NCBI RefSeq assembly: GCF_963675165.1
Contig: NC_087390.1
Coordinates: 949,501-1,013,500 of the forward strand
Length of the DNA: 64,000 nt
Reading direction: 5' to 3'
Source of the DNA: Halichondria panicea
Taxonomy: Eukaryota; Porifera; Demospongiae; Suberitida; Halichondriidae
Shown: one piece after another, positions 20,945-32,502 of the stretch
Layout of the letters: each line of letters opens with the position of its first letter
Position numbering within the stretch: the first letter of the stretch is position 1
The notes under the pieces: generated by a model
What the model saw: only the letters and a program-made list of their open reading frames with translations
Databases searched by the model: none
Told to the model about the DNA's origin: nothing
Made by a program: the position numbers and the translations under genes

Positions 20945-21366
20945 GAATGAGAACTGATTGTATCATTATTCATTATTATACGTAGTTCAGTAGAATTCTA
21001 TGTATTTTACAAGTGAAAGTGAAATGTAGCAGACTGAGTCTAAACAAGAGCTAGATAAACAATTATAGCCATCATCATCATAATTATTGCCCTTAAAACA
21101 AATCAGTTAGAAAATGCCATGTATATACTGTAGATCGGCAGAGTGCTTTGTTTTTCATCAAGTGCAGTATGGTTATGACAGCATGAGGTTTGTTAGGACA
21201 TAACATTTTCATTGTTTACAGAGAGTATCTTCACTTTATTAAATACATGCTGTCTTAATGCTATACTGAGGCAGTCTCCTATCCTAGTATCATTTGTTCT
21301 GTTATACTCAATAGGGTAGCAATATCGCATAGACTACAAACCACTAGTCTACTGTGCACAGTCAAA
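20945..21366 (+). other. Intergenic stretch, duplicated flank
   Basis: Near-copy of 8664-9081 and 43310-43730; no gene seen. Confidence 0.5.
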
Positions 21367-21970
21367 ATGAGTTGTAAATACAGAGTGAGAAGGTTCTATC
21401 AAAAGGAGCCTATACCTTGTGATAGCTTGGACACTGTTTGTAAGTGCTACAGTTACTGCTTCTTATAGAATTGAGATACTTTTTATGGACTAGCTACCCT
21501 AAATGGCTAGTCACAACAACACTGGCATTTTTTCTGCCAATAATAATTTATTATGTTTCGGATTTTTAGCTTTAATATTACAAGCTTTAAGATTACATGA
21601 TAGTGAGGATCGGAATTATCGCCATGTTTCTTGTAACAATTGTTTTTAGCATATACGTCCTAATCTTAGGCCGGTTCTGGACTAGAATATGGTTTTGAAC
21701 AGTACTACTAGCGAGTCATCAATGAAGTCGTATTATGTATAATTCTTTGTGTGTTTTTGGTGCCGGGCAACGACATGCATGTTTATCTGCACACTACAAC
21801 TAGGCCTGGATCAGATGCCGGCTGATGCATCATCTTCTAGTATCATTATAGTTTCATTGCTTGGTTTGCGTTCTGTATAAAATTAAGTGCTGGTGTGGAT
21901 TAGGGATTTTGGAAAATGTGTGATATTGAAAGATCATTGTTTTTGTCAGATTGATTATCCATGTATATAG
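21367..21970 (+). pseudogene. Class D 5' transporter pseudogene, cassette 4
   Basis: Same relic as at 12348, with the early frameshift, a TGA within GGTTTTGAACAG near 21693, and the DQMPADAS-type insertion. Confidence 0.8.
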
Positions 21971-21989
21971 GATAGACTACACCTAAGAG

Positions 21990-22214
21990 TAGAATATGCG
22001 TCTATGTAACCTCCGCGGTTACGATTAGCCCGAGGCGCATAGCCGAGGGAATCCAGAGGAGGTACGACATCCGCGTGTCAAAGGAAACATTTTAGACACA
22101 CATTCCTTAGGTCAAAGTTCGGAATGTGTTTGTGTGCACACACACGCGGATGTTATACCTCCTCTCGAAGGGAATCTAATCATAACCAAGGTGGTTACTA
22201 AGACGCATATTCTA
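21990..22214 (+). mobile_element. TA-flanked inverted-repeat element (MITE), cassette 4
   Basis: Short form with TAGAATATGCG and CGCATATTCTA ends; the inner right arm is partly deleted (GTGTGCACACACACGCGG). Confidence 0.7.
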
Positions 22215-22247
22215 CGAGTGGGTGTGGTCTATCTAACTTGGACTTCA

Positions 22248-22274
22248 TGCGCATGCACGAGGCGTGGTTATAAA
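22248..22274 (+). promoter_or_regulatory. NRF1-like site (one mismatch) plus TATA box, cassette 4
   Basis: TGCGCATGCAC followed by TATAAAA at about 22268. Confidence 0.45.
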
Positions 22275-23070
22275 AAGCCAGGTTTGGTGTGTAGCAACAG
22301 AATTGAATTTGTACGAGCTGGAGAGCTGTGAGAGACACCAGTTGACAGAAAAAGACAAGAAGACGACTTCAAAACAACGAAAAACTACAGTAAAACTTAG
22401 TAGAGCTTGTGAAACGCTTGTTGAAGATACTGGAAAGAACAGACAAGTAAAAAGAACCTAGAACTGGCTGCAACACTACAAGAAGAAGAATGAAGCTCTG
22501 TGGTGGAGTGGAGGGGGGTATAGAGCAGACTGGACCGGCATGGAACCTTAATAAACTCAATAGAAAGGGGCAAGCAGGGGCGTAGGCAGGAATTTGAGGA
22601 AGGGGGGGCTGAGCGCCGAAGTTTTCGGTGACCGGAAGCCACACCCCTTAATTAATGGCTCATTGCGCATGTGCAAGAAATAGCCACACCTTGCTTCGAT
22701 TAATAATACTGCTAAAGCTAGCTAGCTAGCTAGCCATAGCTAGTTGCACTAAAGAATCAAAGTTACTAGTATAGTATAGCTAGCTCTTGGACATGCTGTT
22801 TGTCTGCCACTAATCTATACCAGTAATTCCCAGGCTGAAGACTCATCAGAGAAGGTGGGGCTCTTAGTGTAGTTTTTGCAGAGAAAGGGGGGGCTCCAGC
22901 CCCCAAAGCCCTCCCCCTCCCTACGCCCCTGGCAAGCGATTGCTGAAGTGTTTTTGATGCTTCCTGGTCCCCCCTGCCCATGCCCAACTGGAAAAAGCAA
23001 TACAAAGCAACAGTGGACATGGAAAGAATGGATACTGACTGAACAAACTATTGCATTCTGTGTTTTTTAT
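22275..23070 (+). other. Conserved small-ORF block, cassette 4, interrupted by a transposon
   Basis: The first frame is intact to 22461. The second (from the ATG at 22491) is interrupted after GGGGCAAG by the element at 22575-22931 and resumes after it. The uninterrupted equivalent is at 44628-45078. Confidence 0.4.
22575..22931. mobile_element. 357-bp hAT-like non-autonomous element
   Basis: The element begins CAGGGGCGTAGG and ends with the exact complement CCTACGCCCCTG. GCAAG is found on both sides (22570-22574 and 22932-22936), a 5-bp target-site duplication, and the empty site reads GGGGCAAGCGATTG in the other cassettes. CAGGGGCG termini are typical of hAT elements; their usual duplication is 8 bp, so the assignment is tentative. 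No transposase is encoded. Confidence 0.85.
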
Positions 23071-23147
23071 AATGTTTTTGTCATCTTCTTATCACTTTCA
23101 CTAAAAATTTCATTCCAACTTTTGATAACTTCCTGCAAATTATTTGT

Positions 23148-23250
23148 CACTTCCTGCATGTAGAATATGCGTCCATTTCCTGTAAAATATGTGTCCACTT
23201 CCTGTAGAATATGCGCCCATTTCCTGTAGAATAAGTACCATCTTGTAGAT
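23148..23250 (+). repeat. 22-bp minisatellite with ETS-like sites, cassette 4
   Basis: About four units; the first is interrupted by four additional bases (TTCCTGCATGTAG). Confidence 0.7.
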
Positions 23251-23319
23251 TATGCTTCCATTCGGTAATCTACTGTTTTTAGCCAATCAGATCAATTACA
23301 GATGATGTAATGTAGTATA

Positions 23320-23589
23320 ATTAGTAGTATCCAGTTTTATAGTCCGTGTCCAGCTTTATTTGCAAGTTTTATTCTTGTTCTCACAACCTTCTCTTCGCTA
23401 AAGGTTGGTTGATTTCGAGCCTAACCCGCAAAAATCTTTTAACCGTGTTCTCAAGTTTGCTGTCAAGCACAAAGTTCCCCTCAATCGCAGTGCTCTCCCG
23501 TACTGGAAGGAAGACATACCTTCAAACCTGGGAAAGTTGAGATATGGTGGACCATTCGAAGATTATTTACTGAGTCAGTTCATTTATTG
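23320..23589 (+). pseudogene. Transporter central-loop fragment, cassette 4
   Basis: As at 6660-6928, with a six-base in-frame loss that removes Arg-Met from the PSRMDLGK motif and ends with LLSQFIY. Confidence 0.75.
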
Positions 23590-23790
23590 AATGAGCTTGT
23601 TGTTGTCCTTTTCTGTGTTTACAGTATCTGTATTCAATGCCACCGATGTTATAATAACTCTAACTACACCTGTCCACTTTCATCCTGTAATAATTATATG
23701 CATACATTATAATATATATAGCAAAGCCGTTTCTTACAGATATAAGCCACTAGATCTATAGCTGGCTATATTAGAAATGAGCGTTGAAAA

Positions 23791-25320
23791 ATGAGTTGTA
23801 AATACGGAGTGAGAAAGTTCTACTCAAAGGGAGCCTATCTTGTGATAGCTTGGACACTGCTTGTGAGTGCTACTGCTATTGCTAGCTATAGCTTAATCGA
23901 GTCGGTCTCTACAGACTATCCAATTTGGCTAGGTGCAATACCACTGTCGTTATTTCTACTCCTAACATTTTGGCTCGGATTGCTAGCCAATTACAAGCTT
24001 CAAGATTACACAATAATAAGGATCGGAATTATCTCCCTATTTTTTGTAGCAATGGTTTCCAGCATATACGTCCTAATTCTAGGTTCTGGGCTAGAACATC
24101 GCTTTGAAAAGTACAGACTTCTCAATGAAATTGTATACTGTATAGTGGGGTGTGTGTTTTTGGTGGCAATGACATGTTTTGTCTGCACACTACAACTAGG
24201 CCTGGATCAGATGCCTGATGCATCATCTTCTAGCATCACTAGTTTCATCGCTTGGTTTGTGTTCAGTACAAGTGCTGGTAGATGGATTGGGGAATTTTTG
24301 GAATTTGTCTTGAAGGGCAACTGTTTCGGGTTAGTTGAAGTTACAATAACTAGTATCCAACTTTATAGTCTGTGTGCTGCTTTATTTGCAAGTCTTATTC
24401 TTGTTCTCGACCTCCTTTTCGCTAAAAGCTGGTTAATTATCGAGCCTAACCCACCAAAATCATTTACATTGATCTACTGTGTTCTCAAGTTTGCTGCCAA
24501 GCACAAAGCTCCCCTCAATCGCAGTGCTCTCACATACTGGGAGGAAGACGTACCTTCAAGAATGGACCTGGGAAAGTCGAGATACGGTGGACCATTCACT
24601 ACAGAGCAAGTTGAAGATGTGAAATCAATTCTACGATTGCTGGCTATGAGCCCACCCTTGTGGTTAATCTCGTTTGCACTTGCTTTTAATCCAACATTTC
24701 ATGACGCTGCACTACAACATCGACATATCAAGTTTCATAATTTCACCAACTGCACATCTGACATGCTTTTCTCTTTTACGTACAGTGGTAATTTGTGGTC
24801 TATGATCGGTATCCTGGTTAATGAATTCTTTATCTACCCGCTTTTCAAAGACAGACTTCCAAGTATTCTAAAGAGAATCGGTGTTGCTTCTTTCTTTTCT
24901 CTGGTTTTGAGCATAGGTTTTATTATTCTAGAATCATTTCAGGTAATGGAAATGGTAGAAACTGTTATATCTTTTGTGTCAAATGGTTTGCTGTCAACTC
25001 TTTTTCTTTGTGCCATACTGGAGTTAGTTTGTGCTCAGGCTCCATACAACATGCGAAGATTATTTGCTGTGTATATGCTTATTAATTATGGGACAGCTTC
25101 AATTGCTGGCATTTATGGAAGCGGTGCAATTCACCCAAAAAATAATGCAATGGTACTGATACTGTTTGGAATCAAGGCTGCTATCAGTCTGCTTGGATTC
25201 ATCCTGTACTGCCTCCTGGCTCGCTGGTATAAGAGAAGAGTTAGAGACGAGGACTATCATGTACAAACTGTTGTGGAGGAGGTCTATGATCGATATCTAA
25301 CACCTCGTAATCTAGATTGA
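23791..25320 (+). CDS. POT/PTR2-like membrane transporter, class A, intact
   Basis: The 509-residue protein begins MSCKYGVRKFYSKGAYLVIA. It differs from the copy at 37509-39038 at only two residues that I see (STDYP versus STNYP in the first loop, GNLW versus GHLW before helix 8), so both are products of a very recent duplication. Distinct features are FWLGLLANY in helix 2 (Trp for Cys) and MSPPLW at helix 7. All family motifs are intact and cassette 4 is upstream. Confidence 0.75.
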   Translation: MSCKYGVRKFYSKGAYLVIAWTLLVSATAIASYSLIESVSTDYPIWLGAIPLSLFLLLTFWLGLLANYKLQDYTIIRIGIISLFFVAMVSSIYVLILGSGLEHRFEKYRLLNEIVYCIVGCVFLVAMTCFVCTLQLGLDQMPDASSSSITSFIAWFVFSTSAGRWIGEFLEFVLKGNCFGLVEVTITSIQLYSLCAALFASLILVLDLLFAKSWLIIEPNPPKSFTLIYCVLKFAAKHKAPLNRSALTYWEEDVPSRMDLGKSRYGGPFTTEQVEDVKSILRLLAMSPPLWLISFALAFNPTFHDAALQHRHIKFHNFTNCTSDMLFSFTYSGNLWSMIGILVNEFFIYPLFKDRLPSILKRIGVASFFSLVLSIGFIILESFQVMEMVETVISFVSNGLLSTLFLCAILELVCAQAPYNMRRLFAVYMLINYGTASIAGIYGSGAIHPKNNAMVLILFGIKAAISLLGFILYCLLARWYKRRVRDEDYHVQTVVEEVYDRYLTPRNLD

Positions 25321-25465
25321 AGACGACTGATTATACTGATTATTATATAGAGAGCATGCAATGTATGTCAACAAGCAAGAGCTGAACATTAACCATCATG
25401 TTACCGTTAGTATACTGATCAGTTAGAAAATGCAATCAAAACTGTGTACTGAATGATAAACAGTA
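25321..25465 (+). other. 3' flank of class A gene
   Basis: Non-coding; identical in layout to 39039-39183 and to 16700-16843. Confidence 0.5.
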
Positions 25466-25590
25466 TAGCGGGTAATTTTCGGGGGACAAAATATTCGTGT
25501 TGAGCAATATTTATAGTCACTTCGTGGATAATATTTTTGTGGTTGCTGCTTGCACTGCAGGTAAAGGTAGGCAAAGTTGCTTCACATGCT
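25466..25590 (+). mobile_element. Left part of MITE 2
   Basis: Begins TAGCGGGTAATTTTCGGGGG. The right arm is missing, as at 16844. Confidence 0.55.
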
Positions 25591-25860
25591 ATACCGGTAG
25601 GTATAGATCGAGTGTTTTGTTTTCACCAGGTGCAGTATGGCTATGAAAACATGAGGCAGTGTTTGTGTTCCTTCGATAATAAAATCACAATGTTTAGATA
25701 TATACTGCATGTATGATAGCATAATTATTCTGATCATCAGACCATTATTTGCAGAATCTACTTTCACTTTATTAAACACACAAAGTTAATGTTGACAAAT
25801 CAGGTTCTATAATATTGACCATCATAACATTTTCATTGTTTATAGAGAGTGTCTTCACTT

Positions 25861-25867
25861 TATAAAA
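25861..25867 (+). promoter_or_regulatory. TATA box of class C gene
   Basis: TATAAAA 151 bp before the start codon at 26012. Confidence 0.55.
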
Positions 25868-26011
25868 TACACAACAATTATGCGTTTTCCCAATGCTAGA
25901 CAGTTTCATACGTATACCACTTGTTTTGTCAGGGTAGCAATATCGCTACAAAACCACTTGTCTATAGTATACTATAGTGAGTCTATACAGCTGCACAGCT
26001 ATATTGTCGAA

Positions 26012-27532
26012 ATGAGTTGCAAATCCAGAGTGAGAAAGTTCTACTCAAAGGGAGCCTACCTTGTGCTAGCTTGGACACTGCTTGTGAGTGCTACTGCTAT
26101 TGCTAGCCTTAACTTAACCTACATACTTTTTACTGGCTATCCTGATTGGCTAGTCACAACAACACTGGTAGTTTTTCTGCCAATAATATTTTGTCTCGGA
26201 TATTTAGCCAATTACAAGCTTCAAGATTACACAATAGCAAGGATCGGAATTATCGCCATGTTTCTTGTAACAGTTGTTTTCAGCATATACGTCCTAATCC
26301 TCAGCCCTGGACTATAGAATATGGTTTTGGAAAGTACAGCCTCATCAATGAAGTTGTATTATGTATAATGCTTTGTGTGTTTTTGGTGGCACTGACATGT
26401 TTAACCTGCGTACTACAGCTTGGTTTGGATCAGATGCCTGATGCTTTATCTTCTAGTATCGCTAGTTTTATCGCTTGGTTTGTGTTCAGTATAAGTGCCG
26501 GTAGCTGGGTTGGAGATTTCAGAATATATGGTATTGAAAGGTAACTGCTTTGGTATAATTGTTGATTCAATCAGTAGTATCCAGCTTTATAGTCTGTATC
26601 CAGCTTTATTTGCAAGTTTTATTCTTATTCTCAACCTCCTTTTCGCTAAAAGCTGGTTGATTATCGAGCCTAACCCACCAAAATCTTTTAAAATGATCTA
26701 TCAGGTTCTCAAGTTTGCAGCCAAACACAAAGCTCCCCTCAATCGCAGTGCTCTCACATACTGGGAGGAAGACATACCTTCAAGAATGGACCTGGGAAAG
26801 TCTAAATATGGTGGACCATTCACTACAGAGGAAGTTGAAGATGTGAAATCAATTCTACAAATGTTTGCTATAAGCCTACCCTTGTGGTTAATCTCGTTTG
26901 CACTTGCTTTTAATCCCGACAGTGTCGTTCCATTAGCCTTTCAAAATCTCACCAACTGCACATCTGATTTGCTTTTCTCTTTCATGTACAGTAATTATTG
27001 GTGGTCTATGATCAGTACCCTGGTTACTGAATTCATTTTCTATCCGCTTTTCACAGATAGATTTCCGAGTATTCTAAAGAGAATTGGTATTGCTTCCTTC
27101 CTTTCTCTGGTGTTGAGTATTGTATTCATTATAGTGCAATCATTGGAGGTTCTTCACAAAAAGGAGGTACTAACCATTTTATCCTTGATGATGAAAGGTT
27201 TCCTGGGAAATGTTTTTTTTTGTGCAATGGTGGAGTTAGTTTGTGCTCAGGCTCCGTACAACATGCGAAGATTATTTGCTGCTTATATGGGCTTAAATTT
27301 TTTGTCCTCTACATATGCTGGCATTTATGCAAGTGGTGTAATGCACCCCAAAAATAATAAAATGGTACTGATTTTGTTTGGAATCAAGGCCGCTCTTAGT
27401 GTGCTTGGATTCATCCTGTACTGCCTCCTGGCTCGCTGGTACAAGAGGAGAGTTAGAGACGAGCACTATCATGTACAAACTGTTGTGGAGGAGGTCTATG
27501 ATCGATATCTAACAACTCGTAATCTAGATTGA
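26012..27532 (+). pseudogene. POT-like transporter pseudogene, class C, with paired frameshifts
   Basis: The copy starts MSCKSRVRKFYSKGAY. Two extra bases near 26314 (GGACTATAGAATATGG in place of GGACTAGAATATGG) shift the frame, and the two-base loss near 26517 (GATTTCAG) restores it. About 200 bp, covering helices 4-5 and the DQMPDA motif (here DQMPDALSSS), is therefore encoded in another frame, while the original frame meets a stop (CAATGA) near 26349. Downstream the frame is open to the normal stop, with an intact loop and CAQAPYNMRR. It is nearly identical to the first part of the copy at 39730. Confidence 0.85.
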
Positions 27533-28049
27533 TAATGAGAAGATGACTGATTGTATCATTATTCATTATTATACGTAGTTCAGTTGAATTCTATGTATTT
27601 TACAAGTGAAACTGAAATGTAGCAGACTGAGTCTAAACAAGAGCTAAACGTTTAATAGCCATCATCGTATTGCCCTTAACACAAATCAGTTAGAAAATGC
27701 AACCAAAACTGTGTACTGAATGATAGTCAGTATTGCATTGACATGCAAGCATAATAATAATATTATACATGTGGATTGACAGAGTGCTTGTTTTTGATCA
27801 AGTATGTTCATTGTTGAATGAGCTTGTTATTGTGTATTATTGCTTTCAATTTATTTTCGTTGTTTACGGAGTCTATATCTGTAGTTGATGTTTCAGTGCC
27901 ACCAATGTTATTATAACTCTCTCGGTATGCTAACTACACCGTCTGTCCCTTTCATCCTGTAATAATTATGTACGTAGATCTATAGCGATTCAGGAATACA
28001 TGGTAGGAGGTTAAGATCTAGCTTGCTGTACAGAAATCGGCATTGGAAA
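27533..28049 (+). promoter_or_regulatory. 3' flank of class C and 5' flank of class B gene
   Basis: No gene seen; near-copy of 18881-19417. Confidence 0.45.
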
Positions 28050-29560
28050 ATGAGTAAATACAGAGTGAGAAAGTTCTACTCAAAGGGAGCCTACCTTGTG
28101 CTAGCTTGGATACTGCTTGTGAGTGCTACTGCTATTGCTAGCTATAGCTTAATCGAGTCGGTTATTACAGACTATCCAGATTGGCTAGGTACAATACCAC
28201 TGTCGTTATTTCTACTCCTAACATTTTGTCTCGGATTGCTAGCCAATTACAAGCTTCAAGATTACACAATAATAAGGATCGGAATTATCACCCTATTTTT
28301 TGTAACAATTGTTTCCAGCATATACATCCTAATTCTAGGTTCTGGGCTAGAACATCGCTTTGAAAAGTACAGACTTCTCAATGAAATTGTATACTGTATA
28401 GTGGTATGTGTGAGTTTGGTGGCACTGACATGTTTTATCTGCACAATACAACTAGGCCTGGATCAGATGCCTGATGCATCATCTTCTAGTTTCATCGCTT
28501 GGTTTGTGTTCAGTATAAATGCTGGCATTTGGATTGGGGAGTTTTTGTACACTGTCTTGATTAACTATTGTTTTGGGCTAGTTGAAGATTCAATAAGTAG
28601 TATCCAATTGTATAGTCTGTGTCCAGCTCTTTTCATAAGTCTTATTCTTGTTCTCGACCTCCTTTTCGCTAAAAGCTGGTTAATTATCGAGCCTAACCCA
28701 CCAAAATCATTTACATTGATCTACCGTGTTCTCAAGTTTGCTACCAAGCATAAGGCTCCCCTCAATCGCAGTGCTCTCACATACTGGGAGGAAGACATAC
28801 CTTCAAGAATGGATCTGGGAAAGTCGAGATACGATGGACCATTCACTACAGAGCAAGTTGAAGATGTGAAATCAATTCTGCGATTGTTGGCTCTGAGTCT
28901 ACCCTTGTGGTTAATCTCGTTTGCACTTGTTTTTAATCCTACATTTCATGACATTACACTATACCGCCAACACGTCAAGTTTCCTAATTTAACCATCTGC
29001 AAATCTGACATACTTTACTCTTTCACGTACAGTAGTTATTTGTGGTCTATGATCGGTATCCTGGTTAATGAATTCTTTATCTACCCGCTTTTCAGAGGTA
29101 GACTTCCAAGTATTCTGAAGAGAATCGGTGTTGTTTCCTTCCTTTCTCTGGTTTTAAGTATAGGATTTATACTTTTAGAATCATTTGAAGCAATTGAACT
29201 GTTATAATATCTTTTGTATCGAATGGTTTGCTGTCAGCTCTTCTTCTTTGTGCCATGCTGGAGTTAGTTTGTGCTCAGGTTCCATACAATATGCGGAGAT
29301 TATTTGCTGCTTATATACTCATTAATTATGGGACCGCTTCAGTTGCTGGCATTTATGGAAGCAGTGCAATTCACCCCAAAAATAATACAACGGTACTAAT
29401 CATGTTTGGAATCAAGGCTGCTATCAGTCTGCTTGGATTCATCCTGTACTGCCTCCTGGCTGGCTGGTACAAGAGGAGAGTTAGAGACGAGGAATACAAT
29501 GCACACAGAGTGGTGGAGGAGGTCTATGATCGATATCTAACATCTCGTAATCTAGATTGA
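28050..29560 (+). pseudogene. POT-like transporter pseudogene, class B, one small deletion
   Basis: The frame is open from MSKYRVRKFYSKGAY to residue ~385 and again from 29228 to the stop. Near 29193 the sequence GCAATTGAACTGTTATAATA replaces GCAATGGGATTGATAGAAAC in paralogues, a short deletion that produces a stop within helix 9-10. All other motifs are present (DQMPDASSSS shortened by Ile-Thr-Ser; CAQVPYNMRR). It is recently inactivated, or a sequencing error cannot be excluded. Confidence 0.8.
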
Positions 29561-30242
29561 TTAGTTAAATGAGATATACATTTGATAGTCATTATTACAG
29601 AACATTATTATACTACTTACTATCTTAATTAACTTGTGCTATAGAAATGTATGTGAACATAAAATATTGTGTTTTAGCAAATTATAAGGCTCCGAAGACG
29701 TTATGCAATTTTTATATGTATGCGATTAATTACATTTCCTTGATAATTGCAACAAAATGCTTTTAGAAGCCATTCCACGAAATATAAGTGCCTCGAAAAT
29801 TTCGTGCTTTACAAATCTATCTTCACTTTCACAAAATTAATGTTGTCGAATGTGATGGACTAATGAGAAAAAAACTGATTTTTAAGTATGATTGTACAGA
29901 TGTAATGGAATGTACAGATCTAATGGAATGTACAGATCTATATTTATAGACTCTATTTTTAGACTGTGGATCTCAGATATAGTCTGAGTCACATGTGTTT
30001 GCATATTGCACAGGCCTGGAGCATCAAAGCTAACAAGTTACCACAGTGCAATATGCCATATATTTGCACAGCTAGAAAGCTTGGATGAAAGTTGGAATGA
30101 TCTCTTTTATTTCTACAAATCACCTTTTTATGGTATCAAAATAAGGAATGCAGAATGTATGAATCTCATTATAACTATACCGCATTATCAAAAATTATGC
30201 AGTAATTTTACTCGTGCAATATGCCTGATATTGGCTACGTAG
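29561..30242 (+). other. Intergenic stretch, no supported gene
   Basis: The first 190 bp repeat the 3' flank at 2730-2910. The rest is AT-rich. A 78-codon frame at 30006-30242 has no recognisable features and is not called. Confidence 0.5.
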
Positions 30243-30284
30243 TAATTAGTGGTCTCGAGGCCTATGGCCCTCGACCACTAATTA
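30243..30284. repeat. Hairpin-forming inverted repeat
   Basis: TAATTAGTGGTCTCGAGG pairs with CCCTCGACCACTAATTA with one bulged base; loop CCTATGG. Confidence 0.85.
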
Positions 30285-30287
30285 CCG

Positions 30288-30483
30288 TATAGCAGGTATA
30301 TTTCGAGGGTATAAATGTTCGTGGTTTTCGCAGATTAGGCATGAACCGCAAACATTAAAACTGCGAAGTTAATATTGCATGCATGCATGCTGCAAAAAGG
30401 CGCTATTCCACGAAAATTAAATCTGCGAAAACCTTTCTAAAGGCATTTCCGCGAAAATTTATACCCTCGAAATACACCCGCTA
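30288..30483. mobile_element. Inverted-repeat element (MITE 3)
   Basis: The left arm TAGCAGGTATATTTCGAGGG continues with TATAAATGTTCGTGG, and the right arm reads CCGCGAAAATTTATACCCTC then GAAATACACCCGCTA, its near complement. TA dinucleotides flank it. It is non-coding. Confidence 0.75.
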
Positions 30484-30611
30484 GATCTATATGGTACTAC
30501 TGAGCCAATATTTGGCATAATTATTGCACTCGTGCTCATGCAATGACTAATACATATAGAAGGGACTCTAACATAAGACATTTTCATTGTTTATAAAGAG
30601 TATCTTCACTT

Positions 30612-30618
30612 TATAAAA
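30612..30618 (+). promoter_or_regulatory. TATA box upstream of class C pseudogene
   Basis: TATAAAA in the context CTTCACTTTATAAAATACAC, as in other class C flanks, 167 bp before the ATG at 30779. Confidence 0.5.
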
Positions 30619-30778
30619 TACACACACATTAATACGTTGTACTAATGCTAGACAGCCCCCTATAGTACCCACTTGTTTTGTTAGAGTAGAGTAGCACTGA
30701 ATACCGCATAGCTACAAAACCACTTGTCTATACTAGTCTATAGTAGTCTATATACAGCTGCACAGCTATATTGTCGAA

Positions 30779-32359
30779 ATGAGTTGCAAATACAGAGTGA
30801 GAAAGTTCTTCAAAGAGAGCGTATACATTGTGCTAGCTTGGACACTGCTTGTGAGTGCTACTGCTATTGCTATAGCTTTCACTTATTAAATGGAGACACT
30901 TTTTATTGGCTATCCTAAATGGCTAGTCACAACAACACTGGCATTTTTTTCTGCCAGTAATATTTTGTCTTGGATTGCTAGCCAATTACTAGCCTCGATT
31001 CAAGGCCGATTAAAATACGTATTTTAATCGGCCTGGAATCGAGGCTAGCCAATTACAAGCTTCAAGATTACGGATAGGAACCATCGCCATGTTTCTTGTA
31101 ACAATAATTGTTTTCAGCATATACGTCCTAATCCAAGGTTCTGGACAAAAATATGGTTTTGAAAGTACAGGCTCATCAATGAAGTCGTATACTGTATAAT
31201 ACTTTGTGTGTTTTTGGTGGCACTGACATGTTTTGTCTGCACACTACAGCTTGGTTTGGATCAGATGCCTGATGCACCATCTTTTAATATCACTAGTTTT
31301 ATCGCTTGGTTTGTGTTCAGTATAAGTGCTGGTAGCTGGATTGGAGATTTTGGATAGTATACAGTATAGAAGTGGAAGACAACTGTTTTGGGCTAATTGG
31401 TGATTCAATCAGTATAGTATCCAGCTTTATAGTCTGTATCCAGCTTTATTTGCAAGTTTTATTCTTGTTCTCAACCTCCTTTTTGCTAAAAGCTGGTTGA
31501 TTATCGAGCCTAACCCACACAACACCATCAGGTTCTCAAGTTTGCAGCCAAACACAAAGCTCCCCTCAATCGCAGTGCTCTCACATACTGGGAGGAAGAC
31601 ATACCTTCAAGAATGGACCTGGGAAAGTCGAGATACGGTGGACCATTCACTACGGAGCAAGTTGAAGATGTGAAATCAATTCTACGAATGTTTGCTATGA
31701 GCCTACCCTTGTGGTTAATCTTGTTTGCACTTGCTTTTAATCCCGACAATGTCGTTCCATTAGCCTTTCAAAATCTCACCAACTGCACATCTGATTTGCT
31801 TTTCTCTTTCATGTACAGTAATTATTGGTGGTCTATGATCAGTACCCTGGTTACTGAATTCATTTTCTATCCGCTTTTCACAGATAGATTTCCGAGTATT
31901 CTAAAGAGAATTGGTATTGCTTCCTTCCTTTCTCTAATTTTGAGTATTGTATTCATTATAGTGCAATCATTGGAGGTTCTTCACAAAAAGGAGGTAATAA
32001 CCATTTTATCCTTGATGATGAACGGTTTGCTGGGAAATCTTTTTTTTTGTGCAATGCTGGAGTTAGTTTGTGCTCAGGCCCCATACAACATGCGAAGATT
32101 ATTTGCTGCTTGTATAATGAGTTAAAATTTTTTATCCCTCTACACGCTGGCATTTATGTAAGTGGTGTAATTCATCCAAAAATAATAAAATGGTACTGAT
32201 TTTGTTTGGAAGCAAGGCTGCTCTTAGGTGCTTGGGTTCATCCTGTACTGCCTCCTGGCTCGCTGGTACAAGAGGAGAGTTAGAGACGAGCACTATCATG
32301 TACAAACTGTTGTGGAGGAGGTCTACGATCGATATCTAACATCTCGTAATCTAGATTGA
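30779..32359 (+). pseudogene. POT-like transporter pseudogene, class C, heavily damaged
   Basis: The ATG and first codons are kept, but a deletion in TTCTACTCAAAG shifts the frame at once. A 58-bp foldback sequence is inserted at 30990-31047. Indels continue through helices 2-6, an open 170-codon section (31613-32125) spans the loop to helix 11, and further losses occur near 32118 and 32230. The last codons and the stop match paralogues. Confidence 0.85.
30990..31047. mobile_element. 58-bp foldback insertion with 9-bp target-site duplication
   Basis: TAGCCTCGATTC and GAATCGAGGCTA form the ends of an almost perfect inverted repeat with centre AAAATACGTATTTT. GCCAATTAC occurs on both sides (30981-30989 and 31048-31056), while the empty site in paralogues has one copy. 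A 9-bp duplication is typical of Mutator-like or foldback elements. Confidence 0.9.
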
Positions 32360-32502
32360 AGACGACTGATTATACTGATTATTATATAGAAAGCATGCAA
32401 TGTATGTCAACAAGCAAGAGCTGAACATTAGCCATCATGTTACCGTTAGTATACTGATCAGTTAGAAAATGCAATCAAAACTGTGTACTAATGATAAACA
32501 GT

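Noticed and set aside
22766-23020. Minus-strand frames across the hAT-like element
   Set aside because: They run across the insertion boundary and are not kept in the empty-site twin.
30006-30242. 78-codon frame in AT-rich spacer
   Set aside because: No paralogue, no domain, no splice or promoter context; fits chance.
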